Shown: one piece after another, positions 35,197 to 47,086 of the stretch
Layout: each line of letters starts with the position of its first letter
Numbering within the stretch: the stretch's first letter is position 1
Origin: Cinclus cinclus
Lineage: Eukaryota; Chordata; Aves; Passeriformes; Cinclidae
Length of the DNA stretch: 64,000 nucleotides
Assembly (NCBI RefSeq): GCF_963662255.1
Contig: NC_085067.1
Location: 5,546,428 to 5,610,427, forward strand
Direction: 5' to 3'
The notes under the pieces: generated by a model
Databases searched by the model: none
The model's input: only the letters and a program-made list of their open reading frames with translations
Told to the model about the DNA's origin: nothing
Translations under genes and position numbers: made by a program

Positions 35197-35909
35197 GGAT
35201 TGCAGCACTCCAACAGCAAGGACCAGCTGTGCATGACCAGCTCCCCAGGAAGGAGCTGCCAGCTCGGGCACTGAACCATCACTGTGCTCAGAGTGGGGCA
35301 CACAGGGAGGGAGAGAGGAGCTGGAAATGTGCAACAGCTGTGTCTGTACCTGCCAGGGGATGAACAGATCCTGGTCCAGCTCCCTCACAAGAGGGGTGGG
35401 ATCCTCTAGGAATGATCACTCCACATCAGGAAGGAGGGATGGCACCAGCAAGAGTTCAGTTTCATTTTTTATTTATTTACAGTTATATTTTATATCTGAT
35501 ACCTTTTCTACCAGCAGACAGAATTCTCTGCCCCTTCGATGTGAGGAAATCCTGAACATCCCATCACGTCCTCTGCTTCACAACCCCACAAATTATTGGC
35601 AGATGGAGACCCGGAGCTCTCCCAAAGGTCTCGGGAATCCTGGGGTGGAGCAGACCATGCACTGGGCTCCTCCAGTCCCGAGGGCTTTCAGCTCTAGCCA
35701 GTCCTTTCGGGGTGTCCTGGATGTAAAAGCCACCAGTGACCCCTCCAGGCCACTCGGGGACTGCACTTGTCACCTCCTGTCCCTCCCTGGCCCGGTGACT
35801 GTGTTTAACCAGGAGAAGAAAGTTGGAACTTTTGGTTCTTTTTTTCTGTCCTTTAAGTGATTGAAGTAGCAGCTGAGAAGGAGGCACTTGAAAGGAACTC
35901 GAGTCTGGT
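35197..35909. other. unassigned non-coding sequence
   Basis: A 177-codon plus frame (35327-35860) and a 107-codon minus frame overlap; neither has a domain. The stretch at 35455-35510 (TTTTTTATTTATTTACAG then TTATATTTTATATC) looks like a polypyrimidine/acceptor region but leads into no recognisable exon. Confidence 0.35.
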
Positions 35910-36000
35910 TAAAGCTGGTTATCCATCTCCATTTGCATGATGATTATGCAAATTGATGTTTGCATAATGTTGCTGTGATCTCCAATCACATTTAGGGTTT
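35910..36000. promoter_or_regulatory. cluster of three octamer-type (POU) motifs
   Basis: ATTTGCAT (35931-35938) and its exact reverse complement ATGCAAAT (35946-35953) are 7 bp apart, and a third TTTGCATAA lies at 35959-35967. GTGATCTCCAATCACATT follows. Octamer ATGCAAAT is the classical POU-factor site. Two perfect inverted copies plus a third within 37 bp in a GC-rich region is a strong enhancer-like signature, still unproven. Confidence 0.5.
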
Positions 36001-39000
36001 TCCTGCAGGCAAAGACCCCAGAGAAGGCTCTGAGCAGCTCTCCATCCCCTGACCACGCTCAGACAGCACCAGGCACATGAAATGCTGAGAGCTGCCTCTG
36101 CCCCGTGGTTTTGGGTCCTCTGTGGGGGCCAAGCCTGACTTTGTCCCTGCCCTCGGGTGGTTTCAGGCTTCAGAAGGGGCTGCAGGGCTGAACTGTGCCC
36201 TTGGCATGATTCTTCAGCTGAAACTGAGTTTTGTGGCTGAGCCCTCCTTCTGTCCTCCAGCCCTGCAGGGACAGATCCAGCAGATCCAGGCTCCAGGGCT
36301 CCACCACCCCCAGCTGCAGCAGATCTGAACCAGGAGCTTGTTTAACCTGGCCCCTGTGGAATCCTCAGATCCACCACGCTTCCCCTACAGCAGCAGGTCC
36401 AGACCCCCTCCTCACCTGGTGGGATAGAGCTGGATCATCTCCCAGATCCTCCAAACACCATCCCTGGGCTCCAGCACATCCCAGCCCCGAGGAATAAAAA
36501 CCTTCCCCAGCATTCAGCAGCTCTTCCCACAGGCAGGGCCCCACAGCAGCCCCCCAGAGAAACCCAGTGAAGGAAATTATCCCCAAGCTGCCCTAAATCA
36601 GTCAAGGAAAGTTTAAAAACCCAAACAAACCTACTCCAAAACCCACAAGAACTTCACAAATCTTTCCCACCCTGAAGGCCAGGAGCAGATTCACAGCACC
36701 CAGGACCTCCCTGGGCCACTGCCCAGGCTTTTATACATGCCAGAATCTATTTATACTACACTGAGAGCTCTTCTCCAACATCAGTGTCCAAAAAAAAACC
36801 ACATTTGAAGGATGAGATGATGCCTGGATTTATCCAGATCTCTCCTGCAAGAGGTCCCAGTGCTAAGTTTACTGTTGGGTCAGTCTGTGGGACACTGGTG
36901 ACCTTTGTGGTCATCATTGTGGTGGTGATGATGGCCACCTTTGGAGCCACTTGATAGCACCAAATCCTTGCTCCAGAGTTAGGAGTGGTTTTATCTCCTC
37001 ATTTCTCATGGTTACAAAAGCTCCAGCAAATGCAGGGGGATGGGAGGCAGTATCCTGCAGAGAAAAAAAAAAAAAAAATCCCCCACAGCTCTTTAGGGCT
37101 CAGTCCAAACCCACTGGGATGAAAACAAAAGCACAACGAGAACTGGCTCAGCCCGAGATGGACCTTCCCAGAAAAGCTGAGCTCCCAGAACATCAAGCAA
37201 AACTTCTGGAGAGAGCTCGTGCAGCCCGTGGAGAGGGGAGGCTCAGGAGCTGCCCTCTGCATCAGGTTTTCCTGAGGGACACATGGATATTTATGGATAT
37301 AAACAACACGAATCAAAAAGAGGAGCAGCCAGGCAGAGCTCCCCAGCCCAGGGATTCGATTTGGGTTGAAATCCCAACTCTTAGTGAAAACTTGGCAGTT
37401 CAAACTGAAGTGGGGCAGCTTCAAAGGAGGCTGTGGGGACCCACCTGTGGCCAGCAGCTGGGGAACCTCCCCGAAGGTTTCTCTGTGCTTACATCTCTCC
37501 CATCCCAGCAGATGCCAGAGCAGAGTGATGGATGGAGCTGGGCATGGGATCCTGCTCCCCCCAGGAGGATGAATCCTCATCCCTCCCTTCACCCCCACTT
37601 AGAGGCAGCTGAAGTTTTGCTTCTTGAAGTGATTGAGAACTAAACCAAGCAAACTCTGGCTGCAGCTCCAGCCCTGGGCTGGCTCCTCGCAGTAATTTCC
37701 ATGCTGGAGGATGTGTCAAATGCTGAGTGACAGACTCAGGAGCTGGAAAACAGGATAAAGAGGGAATGCTGTGCTCAGCCACAGGGAGCAGAGCTGAACA
37801 GCAGCTGCTGGACCTGCAGCAACTCTGCCCCGCTCACTTCTGCTGCTCACCCTGCTGAAAATGGCTTTTTGAGTCTGTTCTGACACAGCTGGGCTTTCCC
37901 AGGATGACAGAACCAGCTGGTTTAGGATGTGCACAGCTCTCCCAGACTCTCCCTGCAAGCAGCTCCCAGTCCCAGACCTGACACTGCCCATGGATCAGTG
38001 TGGGGCAGATCCTGGTGGGAATTCCCACAGCCTGTGAGCCCTGGAGAGAGGCAGCTCTCCCAGCAGGATGGAAACTGGTGGTCATTCCTCTCCATGGTGT
38101 GGAGAGGGGACACAAAGCCAAGTGGGATGCTGGGAGCTGAGTGCTCCCATCTTTCCTTCTGTTTCCTCTCCCTCACCCTTTACTCGGGCATCTCCAGCTG
38201 TATCCCAGTGTGAGCCACCATTCCCAGTCCCCGTGCTCCACATGTGCAGGAACCTTGCTCCAACTCTTGTCAGTCCAGGAGTGACACCAGGAGGGTCTGG
38301 AGAGCAGTTCGAGTGATCACAACTTTGTGGGGTGGAGAAAGCCAGCAGAGGCACCTTCCCACACCCAGAAAAAATCCCTTTTCCCTGTGAAATCCCTGCG
38401 GCCCTCCCAGCTTTTCCCTGCTCCCCCAGCTCTGTGTGTCAACGGGGATGAAATCCAACACTGAGTCCTCTTTCCACTCATTTCTCTCATCCCATCAGGC
38501 TCCTGTTTGCACACCGAGCTCGGCTCCTCTTCTCCTACCAGGGGCATCCTCTGCCCACCCACCTGAGCAAATCCTCTCCTTCAAAGCTGAGCAGACGGGG
38601 CTGCCGAGCTCCCAACTTCCCCAACATCAAAAGCTTTCCTTATTTATGTTTTGCACGGCACCGAGAAGCCAGTGGGATGTAGAGGTTTGTTTTCCCTGAG
38701 AAGGCAGAGCATGGGAACACAAGGAGGAATTCCTCAGCAGGAAGAGAAACCCAAGCAGACAGAGGAGGAGTTTGTGGTCAGAGACAGGAGCCTTGTCCCT
38801 CTCCTTGCTTTGTGTCCTTCCATTCATGGGGTCCCTTGACCTGTTCTGTGTTTCTGACTGTCCTGGTGGAGCTTGGGAGCATCTGAGAGGGAAGCTGGGG
38901 ACAGAGTTTGGGCTCAGCCACAACCAAACCCCTCAGAAAATGAAAAATGGAGGTTTCAGGAAGGTGTTTGGTTCAGATCCCTGACCCTGAGATGTTGCTG

Positions 39001-40938
39001 GGAACACACCAGGAGCAGGATGTTTTTCCCTCTCCATGGCTGGATGTGATGATGGCAATGGTGAGAGGCCACGCTGGGGACCAGGACAAGTGACCAGAGA
39101 GCTGCCACTGGAGCTCCATGCACAAACATGAACTGCAGAGCAGCTCAGTGCCTGCTGAGCCTCCCTCAGGGGCCCAGATCCAACCCTTGGAAACAAACCC
39201 ATGGATCAACCCTGCTGTTGGACACAACACCTTCATTTTCTACATTAAAATACCAGACTCTGCCTTAAAACAGCGCAGGTCGTTTCCTCCTTAATTCCTA
39301 AATGTCCTTCACAGCTCCTAATCTGGAGTTTAGCTGTGGTACTGCTAATTTGTGCTGAGTTTTCCTCTGCACACACAGTTCTTTAACCTCAGGAGCTCTT
39401 CTCCTTGCCTGATGTATTCTTTACCTCCTTTTCCCAAGGGATCCATTGGCTCACTGAACGGGTGCTCTGCTCTCTGTAGCAGCAGCACAGACCTCTCCTG
39501 CACCTTCCCTGTTTGGATTTGCCCTCAGGAGAAGCCCAGGAGCATTGCAGAGAAATCCCACCAGGAATTCAACCAATTTTCCCTCCCTTCTCCCCTGGGA
39601 TGCGCTTGGCAGTGCTGTCACTCCTGCCTTTCCAACACTGGAGCTGGGGTCAGGTCCCAGATTATTCAGCTGCCCTTGGGATGGATCTCCTGCAAGCCAG
39701 ACACCCCTGTGGGCAGCTCTGCAAGCTGCCAGCTCCTCTTTAGCGAGTTCCTCGTGCCACTTCCCACTCTGCCATTAATCCCTGTCCTCATTAAGGGTTT
39801 CCCACCAGGCACTGGAGCAGACTCCTCACTGGAGCGTGGAGAGGAGTCTTTGGCATTTCCTGCATCCAGAGATGAGCCTGGCACCTCCTGGACTGCATTC
39901 CACATCCTTTTCTCTCTCGCTCTGTGTTTTTCAGGACTGTTTCCCTCCAGATTTGTTCCATGAACCCTGGGGGTTGGATTAACGTGCTCCAGATCATTTG
40001 TGTTCCCATTTCAGAAACACAGAGGGAAATGTGGGAAGAGCTTTGGTCAGGAGGTGCAAAATCTGGATCCAGGTGTTTTCTGGTTTGTGGGAAGTGCAGG
40101 AAGTCTCTGGACAGGCAGGGAAAGTGAGGAAAGGGCTGTGTTGGGTCACTCCAACCCACAGCAGCCAGGAGCAGGTGCCTGCAGAGTGATCCCAAAGATG
40201 GGGATCCAGAGCTGCTCCTCTTGTTTCAGCAGGAAGAAAATCCTGGCTCAGGAGTCATCTCCTCACTCTGGGCTTCCTTTGTGCTGAGCTGATTTCCCTG
40301 ATCACTTCTGGAAGCCAACATTGCTCAGGGCAGGGTGACAGTGACAGCCTTGCTGGGATGTGGCTCTGCTGGAAGTGGATGAGCTCGGGAAGGGGAAGGG
40401 GAAGAAGGGGAAGGAAGAAAAAGGGTGGGTTTGTGTGGATGGCAAAGCCACAGCCACACCCTTGGAATCCCTGGCCAGCCCAGGAGGTCACAGGGATTTT
40501 AGGAGAGAATATCAGTGCCCTGCTGGCTCCCAACATCATCTCCTGCTCTCCCAGGACCCTCCTCACCCCAGAAAATTCACTGGAAGATGCTTGTTTCTCC
40601 TCTTCACTTTTCCCTCTGTCTGCTCAGTGTGGTTGGAAACAAGAAGAGTTCTGTTTTCTTCATCAAAATTTTCCCCCAAATGAACATTTCCTATCTGGTC
40701 CCAGCTTTTGTAATATATTCCTTTTTTTTTCCTTGCTCTCCATGGGAGACCTTCTCTATTTGGCTTTATTTTCCATTAAATTGGAATCCCTTTTAATTAA
40801 AAAAAGAGGGGAAAGCCCTTCAGTCCCATTCAGCTCGAAGCAAATTGGTGCTTTTCTCTTTGGAAGAGCCTCAAGGAGAAATTTAGGGTTGGATTCATGG
40901 AGCGAGCCAAAACCTTGGAGCAGCAGGATCAGCAAAAT
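36001..40938. other. unassigned non-coding sequence
   Basis: No gene recognised. The longest frames are 230 codons (36951-37643, plus), overlapped by 199 codons on the minus strand, and 203 codons (39352-39963, plus). None has a domain. An A15 tract lies at 37063-37078. A purine tract of GGGGAAGG-type units is at about 40386-40426. Nothing in this 5-kb stretch matches a repeat family I can name. Confidence 0.4.
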
Positions 40939-41001
40939 AAAAGAATAGAATAGAATAGAATAGAATAGAATAGAATAGAATAGAATAGAATAGAATAGAA
41001 T
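40939..41001 (+). repeat. (AATAG)n pentanucleotide microsatellite
   Basis: About twelve perfect AATAG units from AAAGAATAG to GAATTCCC. The minus strand reads as the LFYSILFYSI peptide in open frames. Perfection suggests a polymorphic length. Confidence 0.97.
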
Positions 41002-41804
41002 TCCCACTCTTCAAAATTCCAGATTTTGCCCAAATCTGAATAAAAATCCCAGCTCACAAGGCATCTCCTTCTCTCCCTGGAAGTCCCAGCTCTGGCTGGG
41101 GTTCTCCAAACTGTTTGTGGAGTGGGCAGGGATAACAGGGAGCCTCTGGAGCTGCAGGGAAGAACCCAATTCCTCCTTCCTTGGCTGATTCCCACTGCCT
41201 GGAGTGGGCTTGGGATTCAGGGCTGGGACCTGGAGCTCTGGTGTGGTTTGTGGGGTCAGGGCTTTGCTGGGGTGGTGCAGCTGCGGGGTCAGTGCTGAGG
41301 CACCCCAAAGCCAGCAGCTCCCAAATTGTGGATCAGGGAATTCCTCCACCTGGAATTTGCCAGGCGAACACGTGGTGGTTGCCAAGTGCTCTCTGAGGAG
41401 ATAAAGTGCCACTAATTAATCCTTGGTGCTCAGATAACCAGTTAGTCGAGTGACAGGAGTGGGTGATGTGCTGGGTTCAGGGAAATTACACTGGGAAGTG
41501 GGAGGTCCCCAGCACCTGGATGGGATGGTGACAATCCTGCTCCATCCCCTGCTCCTCCCCTGGCTGCATCCCCTAAAACCCAGCAACCAAACATCCTCCC
41601 AAACTTGCCAACCTGCCAAGCAGGCAAGGAAAAAGCCAGTTTTGACCTGGAAGCTGAACTGGGGCAGAGCTCAGGTTGAAACAACCCGAGGGAGAGGTGG
41701 GAACTGAACCCCCAACCACTGAAATCCCCGGATCCGGGCACTGCCAAGCCCCATGGAAAGGCCTTTTCCATCTGGGATTTCTCTCCTAGCACAGAGTGAG
41801 AATA
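41002..41804. other. unassigned non-coding sequence
   Basis: No gene recognised. Frames up to 133 codons on the minus strand overlap shorter plus frames. The sequence is GC-rich up to a sharp change at about 41805. Confidence 0.4.
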
Positions 41805-42260
41805 TTGACATGTCACAGTGGCCTTTTATTATGATCCATTTATGCCATTAATGGAATATCCTCCTCTCGGATTGCTCAGTTCTGTATTAACAGCATAAGA
41901 AACTCAGCTTTTCCTTCAGCTCTTTATTGTCTAAATGAGTCCCAGACTCTCCCTGTGACAGGATTTTGATGGATGGCCATATTTTTAGCTGTGATCATGT
42001 CTTGATGCTCTGAAATTAGGGACACGCTTAAAAATATTAGCCCATGTGCATTTATCTTATTTTTCTTAATCCTTGTCTCACCAGTTCGCCTTCTGTTTTT
42101 ATTGTAGGGTCATTAGTGCTTGTTATAAGTCTGATAAATGGGTATGGCACCATTTATTTGCTGTTTGAGCTGCCCAAGGAATGGGAAAATAAAGCATAAA
42201 TATGGGGAAATGATCACTGGGGGTTTTACATCCATAACAGAGAACATTCCTAATGAATTG
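41805..42260. promoter_or_regulatory. strong candidate conserved non-coding element
   Basis: A 450-bp AT-rich block with sharp edges and low internal repetition. Words include CCTTTTATTATGATCC, GCCATTAATGGAATATCC, GCTCTTTATTGTC, TTATCTTATTTTTCTTAATCC, TTATTGTAGGGTCATTAG, ACCATTTATTTGCTG and GCATAAATATGG. GATTTTGATGGATGGCC and TGGTATGGCACC break the AT-rich text. It is the longest non-repetitive AT-rich block in the middle of the window. Conservation is inferred from composition, not measured. Confidence 0.42.
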
Positions 42261-43029
42261 CCTCGCTGGGGCATCATTTTGTCCAGCCAGTCTTGGAGAT
42301 GTGAAGAAAATCTGAGGATTCAGGAGACTGAACCTGGAGAAAAAAATTCTGTGCAGCACCAGACCAAAGGGATTTGACCTGTTTGATGTCTCAGAGACAT
42401 GAAGAGCTGTAAGTTAAAGGGACAAATATGCTCAGAGTGGGGGGAAACATGAAAGGATTTATTCTATTTCAGAGAAATGGGACTAAACTAAGTCCCACAT
42501 GGAAATTTAGTCTGGACGTGATAGCCAGGAGCTGCCAGCACAGGGATTTAACAGAGCTCAGACTAAGGGCTCACCCAGGGCTGGAGACTCGGGGAGATCC
42601 AGCAGTTCTGCAGCCCTTGGCAGGATTTTCAATTTGGGAAATTTGGGACAGAAGGAATTCCCTCATGGTCAGCTCAGCAGCCCCAATCCATCCCTGTGCC
42701 CCTGTGGGAACACATGGATGAATTATTTGCTGCCAAGGAAGAGGTGCAGTAGCCCAACACAAATTATTGGGATTGGGAAAAGTAAATTTCCAGTTGTTGG
42801 GTCAGCTCTTCACAGAGCGCTTCCAGCCACCCTGAAAAGTGGCTGAAATTCCAATTGCTCTGCTCCCTGCTGTAAGGAAATTTATTGCAGTGAGTCTCAA
42901 GGGTGTTTCCTGCTGGGATGAAGGAGTTTTTGTCTCTGTGGGGAGTGAGGAGGAGCTGACCACGGACAGAGATCATCCTCAACCCCAAATCATGGATCAG
43001 AACGATTCTGAAGAACCTCAGGGACAACT
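42261..43029. other. unassigned non-coding sequence
   Basis: No gene recognised. Open frames stay below 100 codons. The last part (42980-43029) may be the degraded 3' end of the CR1 that follows on the minus strand. Confidence 0.4.
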
Positions 43030-43130
43030 TGGTCAGGGCAGGGGCACCTCCCATAGACCAGGCTGCTCCAAGTCCTGTTTAACTTGGCCTTGAACCCTTT
43101 CAGGGATGGGACATCCCAAATCCCAGATGC
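43030..43130 (-). mobile_element. CR1 LINE 3'-end fragment
   Basis: The plus strand reads GGCACCTCCCATAGACCAGG, CTGCTCCAAGTCCTGTTTAAC, TTGGCCTTGAACCCTTTCAGG, GATGGGACATCCCA. This is the reverse complement of the CR1 3' region (TGG..CATCCCTG..GTTCAAGGCC..GTTGGA..GGCTTTGAGCA..CTGGTCTA). The final TCCAACCCAAACC signature is lost. Minus orientation, 5'-truncated. Confidence 0.75.
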
Positions 43131-43599
43131 TCATTCCCAAATCCCAGCAGACTCTGGTCTGGCCATGTGGTCCCCAACTGATATTCCCTTCTTTTCCCAG
43201 CTCCTGCCTTTGCCTGTGGAAAAGAAAGGCAGAAAAGGGACACAAATGGTGCTGATTTTGGGGAGGGGATGGATCAGAACCATGGGGACACCAGGACTGG
43301 ACACCAGGCTGTCTCTTGTCCCTGCTCAGGGTGGCAGTGGCTGAGGAACGGGAGCTCTTCTCCTCTGGAAATGTGATGGATGATCCCAATTATGTCCTTC
43401 CAGCCCTTATTTAATGTAATGTTTTATTAATAACAACAATCAGGGGAAAGCAAACAGCTCATTCCGTGCTCGCCGTTCCCTCTCTGCTTTTCCTGCTTTG
43501 CCTTCCCCACGTTCATCCCGAATCCCTGATGCTCTGGAATCAGGGGGTCAGCAGGAGGAGGAGGAGGAGGGTGGGGAGACAGGAGCAGACAATTGACAG
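43131..43599. other. unassigned non-coding sequence
   Basis: A minus frame of 118 codons overlaps plus frames of 86 and 84 codons. An AT-rich patch lies at 43405-43440 (TTTAATGTAATGTTTTATTAATAAC). A (GGA)n tract is at 43552-43571. Confidence 0.4.
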
Positions 43600-43800
43600 A
43601 GCAGGGCAATGGCTCATTAGCGCCCAATTAACGCGATTGGGACAATATTTTCTTCGCTCATTCTTCACGGATTATTGGGAGGAAACGGCAAATTGCTGGT
43701 TTGTTTCCTTGGATATTAAAAATCCGTGTGGAAAAACGGGGAAAAATAATCCCCGGTTTTGCTTTTCTGGGTTTAATGGTCTTTTGTTGAAGTGATGGGA
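43600..43800. promoter_or_regulatory. candidate conserved non-coding element with retained CpGs
   Basis: GGCTCATTAGCGCCCAATTAACGCG with a GATTGGGACAATATTTTC and a CTTCACGGATTATTGGG follow each other, then TTGGATATTAAAAATCCG. Homeodomain cores plus CpGs preserved in AT-rich text are uncommon in neutrally decaying bird sequence. No open frame of note. Confidence 0.36.
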
Positions 43801-44089
43801 GGAATGGAATAAATCCATTGGAGCTGTTCCTGATCGGGCACAGCACTGGCAGGGCTGGGGATCTTTGCTCGGAACAAAACTTGTGATGTGAACCCCTCAG
43901 CCAAGCCCTGCTTCCCAAACCTTTGGGAAAAGCTTTCCTGGCTGGCAGTGCATCCCCACCTCTGTACAGGCAGCAGAGAATGGGATTTCCCTGCACAAAA
44001 CATGCTGAAAAGAGGAATAACACCACAGAGAGCAAGGAATTCTCGTGTCCCTATAAATCCGACCTCCTTGGATCCTCCCTCCATGCTGG

Positions 44090-44410
44090 CCCTGTTTGCT
44101 GTTGGATTTGGAATCTTGTTTATATATTTACTAATTTTCACTCCTATTTACTCACCCTATATCTTGTTTTAATAGCAATGCAAAGTCCCCTGGGCTTTGG
44201 TGATAAACAGAAGGGACACGAGCTTTCCTGGCTTTGTTATCCTGCTTTTTGCTCCTGGCTTGAACACAGAATTCCAAATTCTTTTCAATCAAAAGTGCTC
44301 CGCATCATGGGTAAATGATTTCTTTTCCCCTCAGAGAATCATTAATCAGGCATATCATCCTACATCTCTCCCGTTTTCCCAATCTCTTTTGGTGAATTCC
44401 TAAAATAAAG
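44090..44410. other. AT-rich unexplained block
   Basis: AT-rich text (TATATATTTACTAATTTTC, CACCCTATATCTTGTTTTAATAG, TCATTAATCAGGCATATC) ends with AATAAAGG (44405). A polyadenylation-type word at the end makes an LTR or a LINE relic possible; a regulatory element is the alternative. I could not align it with any family. Confidence 0.3.
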
Positions 44411-46872
44411 GAGTTTTGGTGGGGGGAGGAAAAGGGAGGGAAAGATTAGCTGGAGCAGGTGTCACATTTATCTTATTTCCTGTGCAAACACAATCAACAA
44501 GTGCCAGGCTAAAACCAGACCCTAAACAAAACCTGCAAAATGTTCTCCAAATAAATGATTCTTGGCTCTCCTCAGTTTGTTTTTAATTTCCAGTCATCCT
44601 CTCAGTATTCCTGCCAATCCTTCTGCTCTGGGAATGAGCTCATGCGAGCTGGTTCCAGGGGGCAGGCTCCTGCTGCTGAGGGACCCTGCAATGCCCTCAT
44701 CCCAAAGCATCCCTCATCCCAAAGCAGCGCAGGATCCCTTCCTCAAACAGCCCTGAGGATTCACAGAGCTCAACTTCAGCATCAAAACCTCTCCCCAGTG
44801 CTGGCTTTCCACCAGAGGGGAGGGGGAGGCATCTCCAGATGCAAATCCTAAAATAAATACTATTTGAGATTTTTTTTTTCTCTCTTGCTTTAATAGGATT
44901 TATTTTAGGATTTGGAGCCTTCTCACTCTCCATGAGGTGGCTTGGGTTGGACTCTGCTGCACCCCAACCCCAATCCATGAACCTCATCCACTGATTCTGG
45001 GTCACACCTGATAAAGGAGAAGATATTTGGGTGTGGGAGATTAAGAGCAGGCTTAACCTGAAACCCACAAGGGTCTGGTGGGATTTCTCCTGGGGGATGC
45101 AGGGAATCCTCTGGATGTGGAAGTGAGTGTGGAAAATCCCATTAACCTGCAGCTGTAGGAAAATGTGGCTCATCCAGCATGTAGGTCTGGGCTTGGAAAA
45201 TGCTAGGGAGTTCTCCAGAGAGGAGCATCAGTGCCTTTTCCTCATTAGAAACTCCAGCTGCACCCCAGGAAAAAAAGGGGGAAAAACAAGTTTTTTTTTT
45301 AATTGTAAATTGCAGATTTTAACAAAGAAAGGCTTTTACAAAGATTTTCTGCTTTCTAAGGAAAGAATAAAGGAAAAAAAAATTCAAAACACATTAAGAG
45401 AAAAAGAAGGCTGCAAAAACTCTTCCCTGAGATGAAACGTTTAACTCAGAACTACAAATGGAAGATGCTTTTTCTGTATCCTGGAGCAGTGAAGTGAGAA
45501 CCACATTTCCCTGCCTGGATCCCATTCCCAGGCTGGGAATGTCTCTGACCCACAGGTCCTTTATCCATCTCTCTGATCCCTCAGCACTGGGATTTGATAA
45601 AAGCTTTGTCTCTCTCTCTCAAACATCTGCCTTGGGCCTCAGTGGCTCCAGCACCATTCCAAGGGCTTCCCTTGGAGCCTGGGATGGGAGCAGCAGCATC
45701 TCAGGCCTCCAGCAGCACACAGGGCTTGTCCTGAGCCTGCTCTGCCCTGGGTACATCCAGGTTTGCCTGTGTGTATTTCAAGGAGCAGCCCTGGGAGGCT
45801 GAGTTCAGAGTCCAAGAGTTCATTTTCCCTCTGTTTTCCCTAAGGAATTGCCAGGGCAGTGCCCTCTCCTGCAGCACAGCACCACACTGTCTTGGCTGCG
45901 TTTATCTGGGATAACTCAGCCTGCAGAGGAGCAGGGATCTCCTGCCCTGCCCATTCCTGACCCTCTTCCCAAGGGATGGGGACAGGCACAGCCCGAGGGT
46001 GGGCACTGACCCCATCCCAGCCCTTTGTGTCCTTGGCAGCGCCCACAGGATGGGCACCATGCCCTGGAGTGGCTGTCCAGGAGTGAGAGAACATTTCCCA
46101 GATCTGGGAATGCTTTTCCCATCCCCACGGCCCAGCCAGGGCCCATCTCTAGAACCAAGTGAGCTCCCATGATGTTAAAATGGTTCAATTTCCCTGCAGG
46201 CTATGGAGTGAATTTCCAAGGAACCTCACAGAGGAGCAAAGCAGCACTCCCAGACAGTGCAGAGCTCCCAGATAAAATTCTCCCTGCCAGGGGAAGAGGT
46301 GGCAGATGTGGTGGCTGGGGTGGCAGGGCACTGAGGAGCCACATGAGGGATGGGGAGTGTGGAGGAATCCAGGCACGGAGCAGCCCAGCATTCCCTGGCC
46401 AGGTTGGAGTGGCTGTGCTGGCACAGGGCTGGTGGCACACGTGGCACACAGCAGGGCACAGCTCTCCTTGGCCGTGACAGTGCCCCTGCTTTACCAGGAC
46501 ATCTTGGAAACGAGATTCTGGCTCTGGATGTGACTGCTGAGGCACTAAACCACTCCTGGTCCCTGGCTGCCCTGCTGGTGTGAAATATCCATAAATATCC
46601 CACAGAGGATTGCTCCTGGATTGTTTGTTTCCCATCAGCTGGAGCAGAGCAAAGGCTGGTCCTGCACTTTCCCCCTTTCCCCATGACTTGCTGCATCCCA
46701 AAAAAACTCAGCTCCAAGAGGAGGAAAGCCAGATATAATTTGGATGTGAAGACAGGGCTGGTTCTGGCCACACAGATTTGGGTTGCAGGGAATTTGGGGC
46801 TTGGGAACAACCCCTGCCCTGAGCCAGAGCTGGAACTCCAGGGGTCCATTTAGAATTGCCCCATCCCTTGTG
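44411..46872. other. unassigned non-coding sequence
   Basis: No gene recognised. Frames reach 207 codons (46226-46849, minus) with two overlapping frames opposite. Low-complexity runs: T-rich at 44869-44885, T/A-rich at 45290-45400. Nothing resembles a repeat family I can name. Confidence 0.38.
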
Positions 46873-47086
46873 GATCAGTGCATGGAGCCTTTTGAACTGC
46901 TCCAGGACTGGGAATGGATCAGTGCACGGAGCCTTTTGAACTGCTCCAGGACTGGGAATGGATCAGTGCACGGAGCCTTTTGAACTGCTCCAGGACTGGG
47001 AATGGATCAGTGCATGGAGCCTTTTGAACTGCTCCAGGACTGGGAATGGATCAGTGCATGGAGCCTTTTGAACTGCTCCAGGACTG
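46873..47086 (+). repeat. 44-bp tandem repeat, 4.9 copies
   Basis: Copies start at 46873, 46917, 46961, 47005 and 47049 with GATCAGTGCA(T/C)GGAGCC and continue TTTTGAACTGCTCC, AGGACTGGGAATG. Only the T/C site varies, in the order T, C, C, T, T. The array is young. Confidence 0.96.

Noticed and set aside
34293..35303. 336-codon minus open frame rich in H, P, S and I
   Set aside because: It is the GGAT microsatellite read as ATCC repeats; no start or splice context and no domain.
40939..41001. CR1 terminal octamer repeats
   Set aside because: The unit is a pentamer AATAG. CR1 tails use an ATTCTATG-type octamer, and no CR1 3' signature lies next to it.
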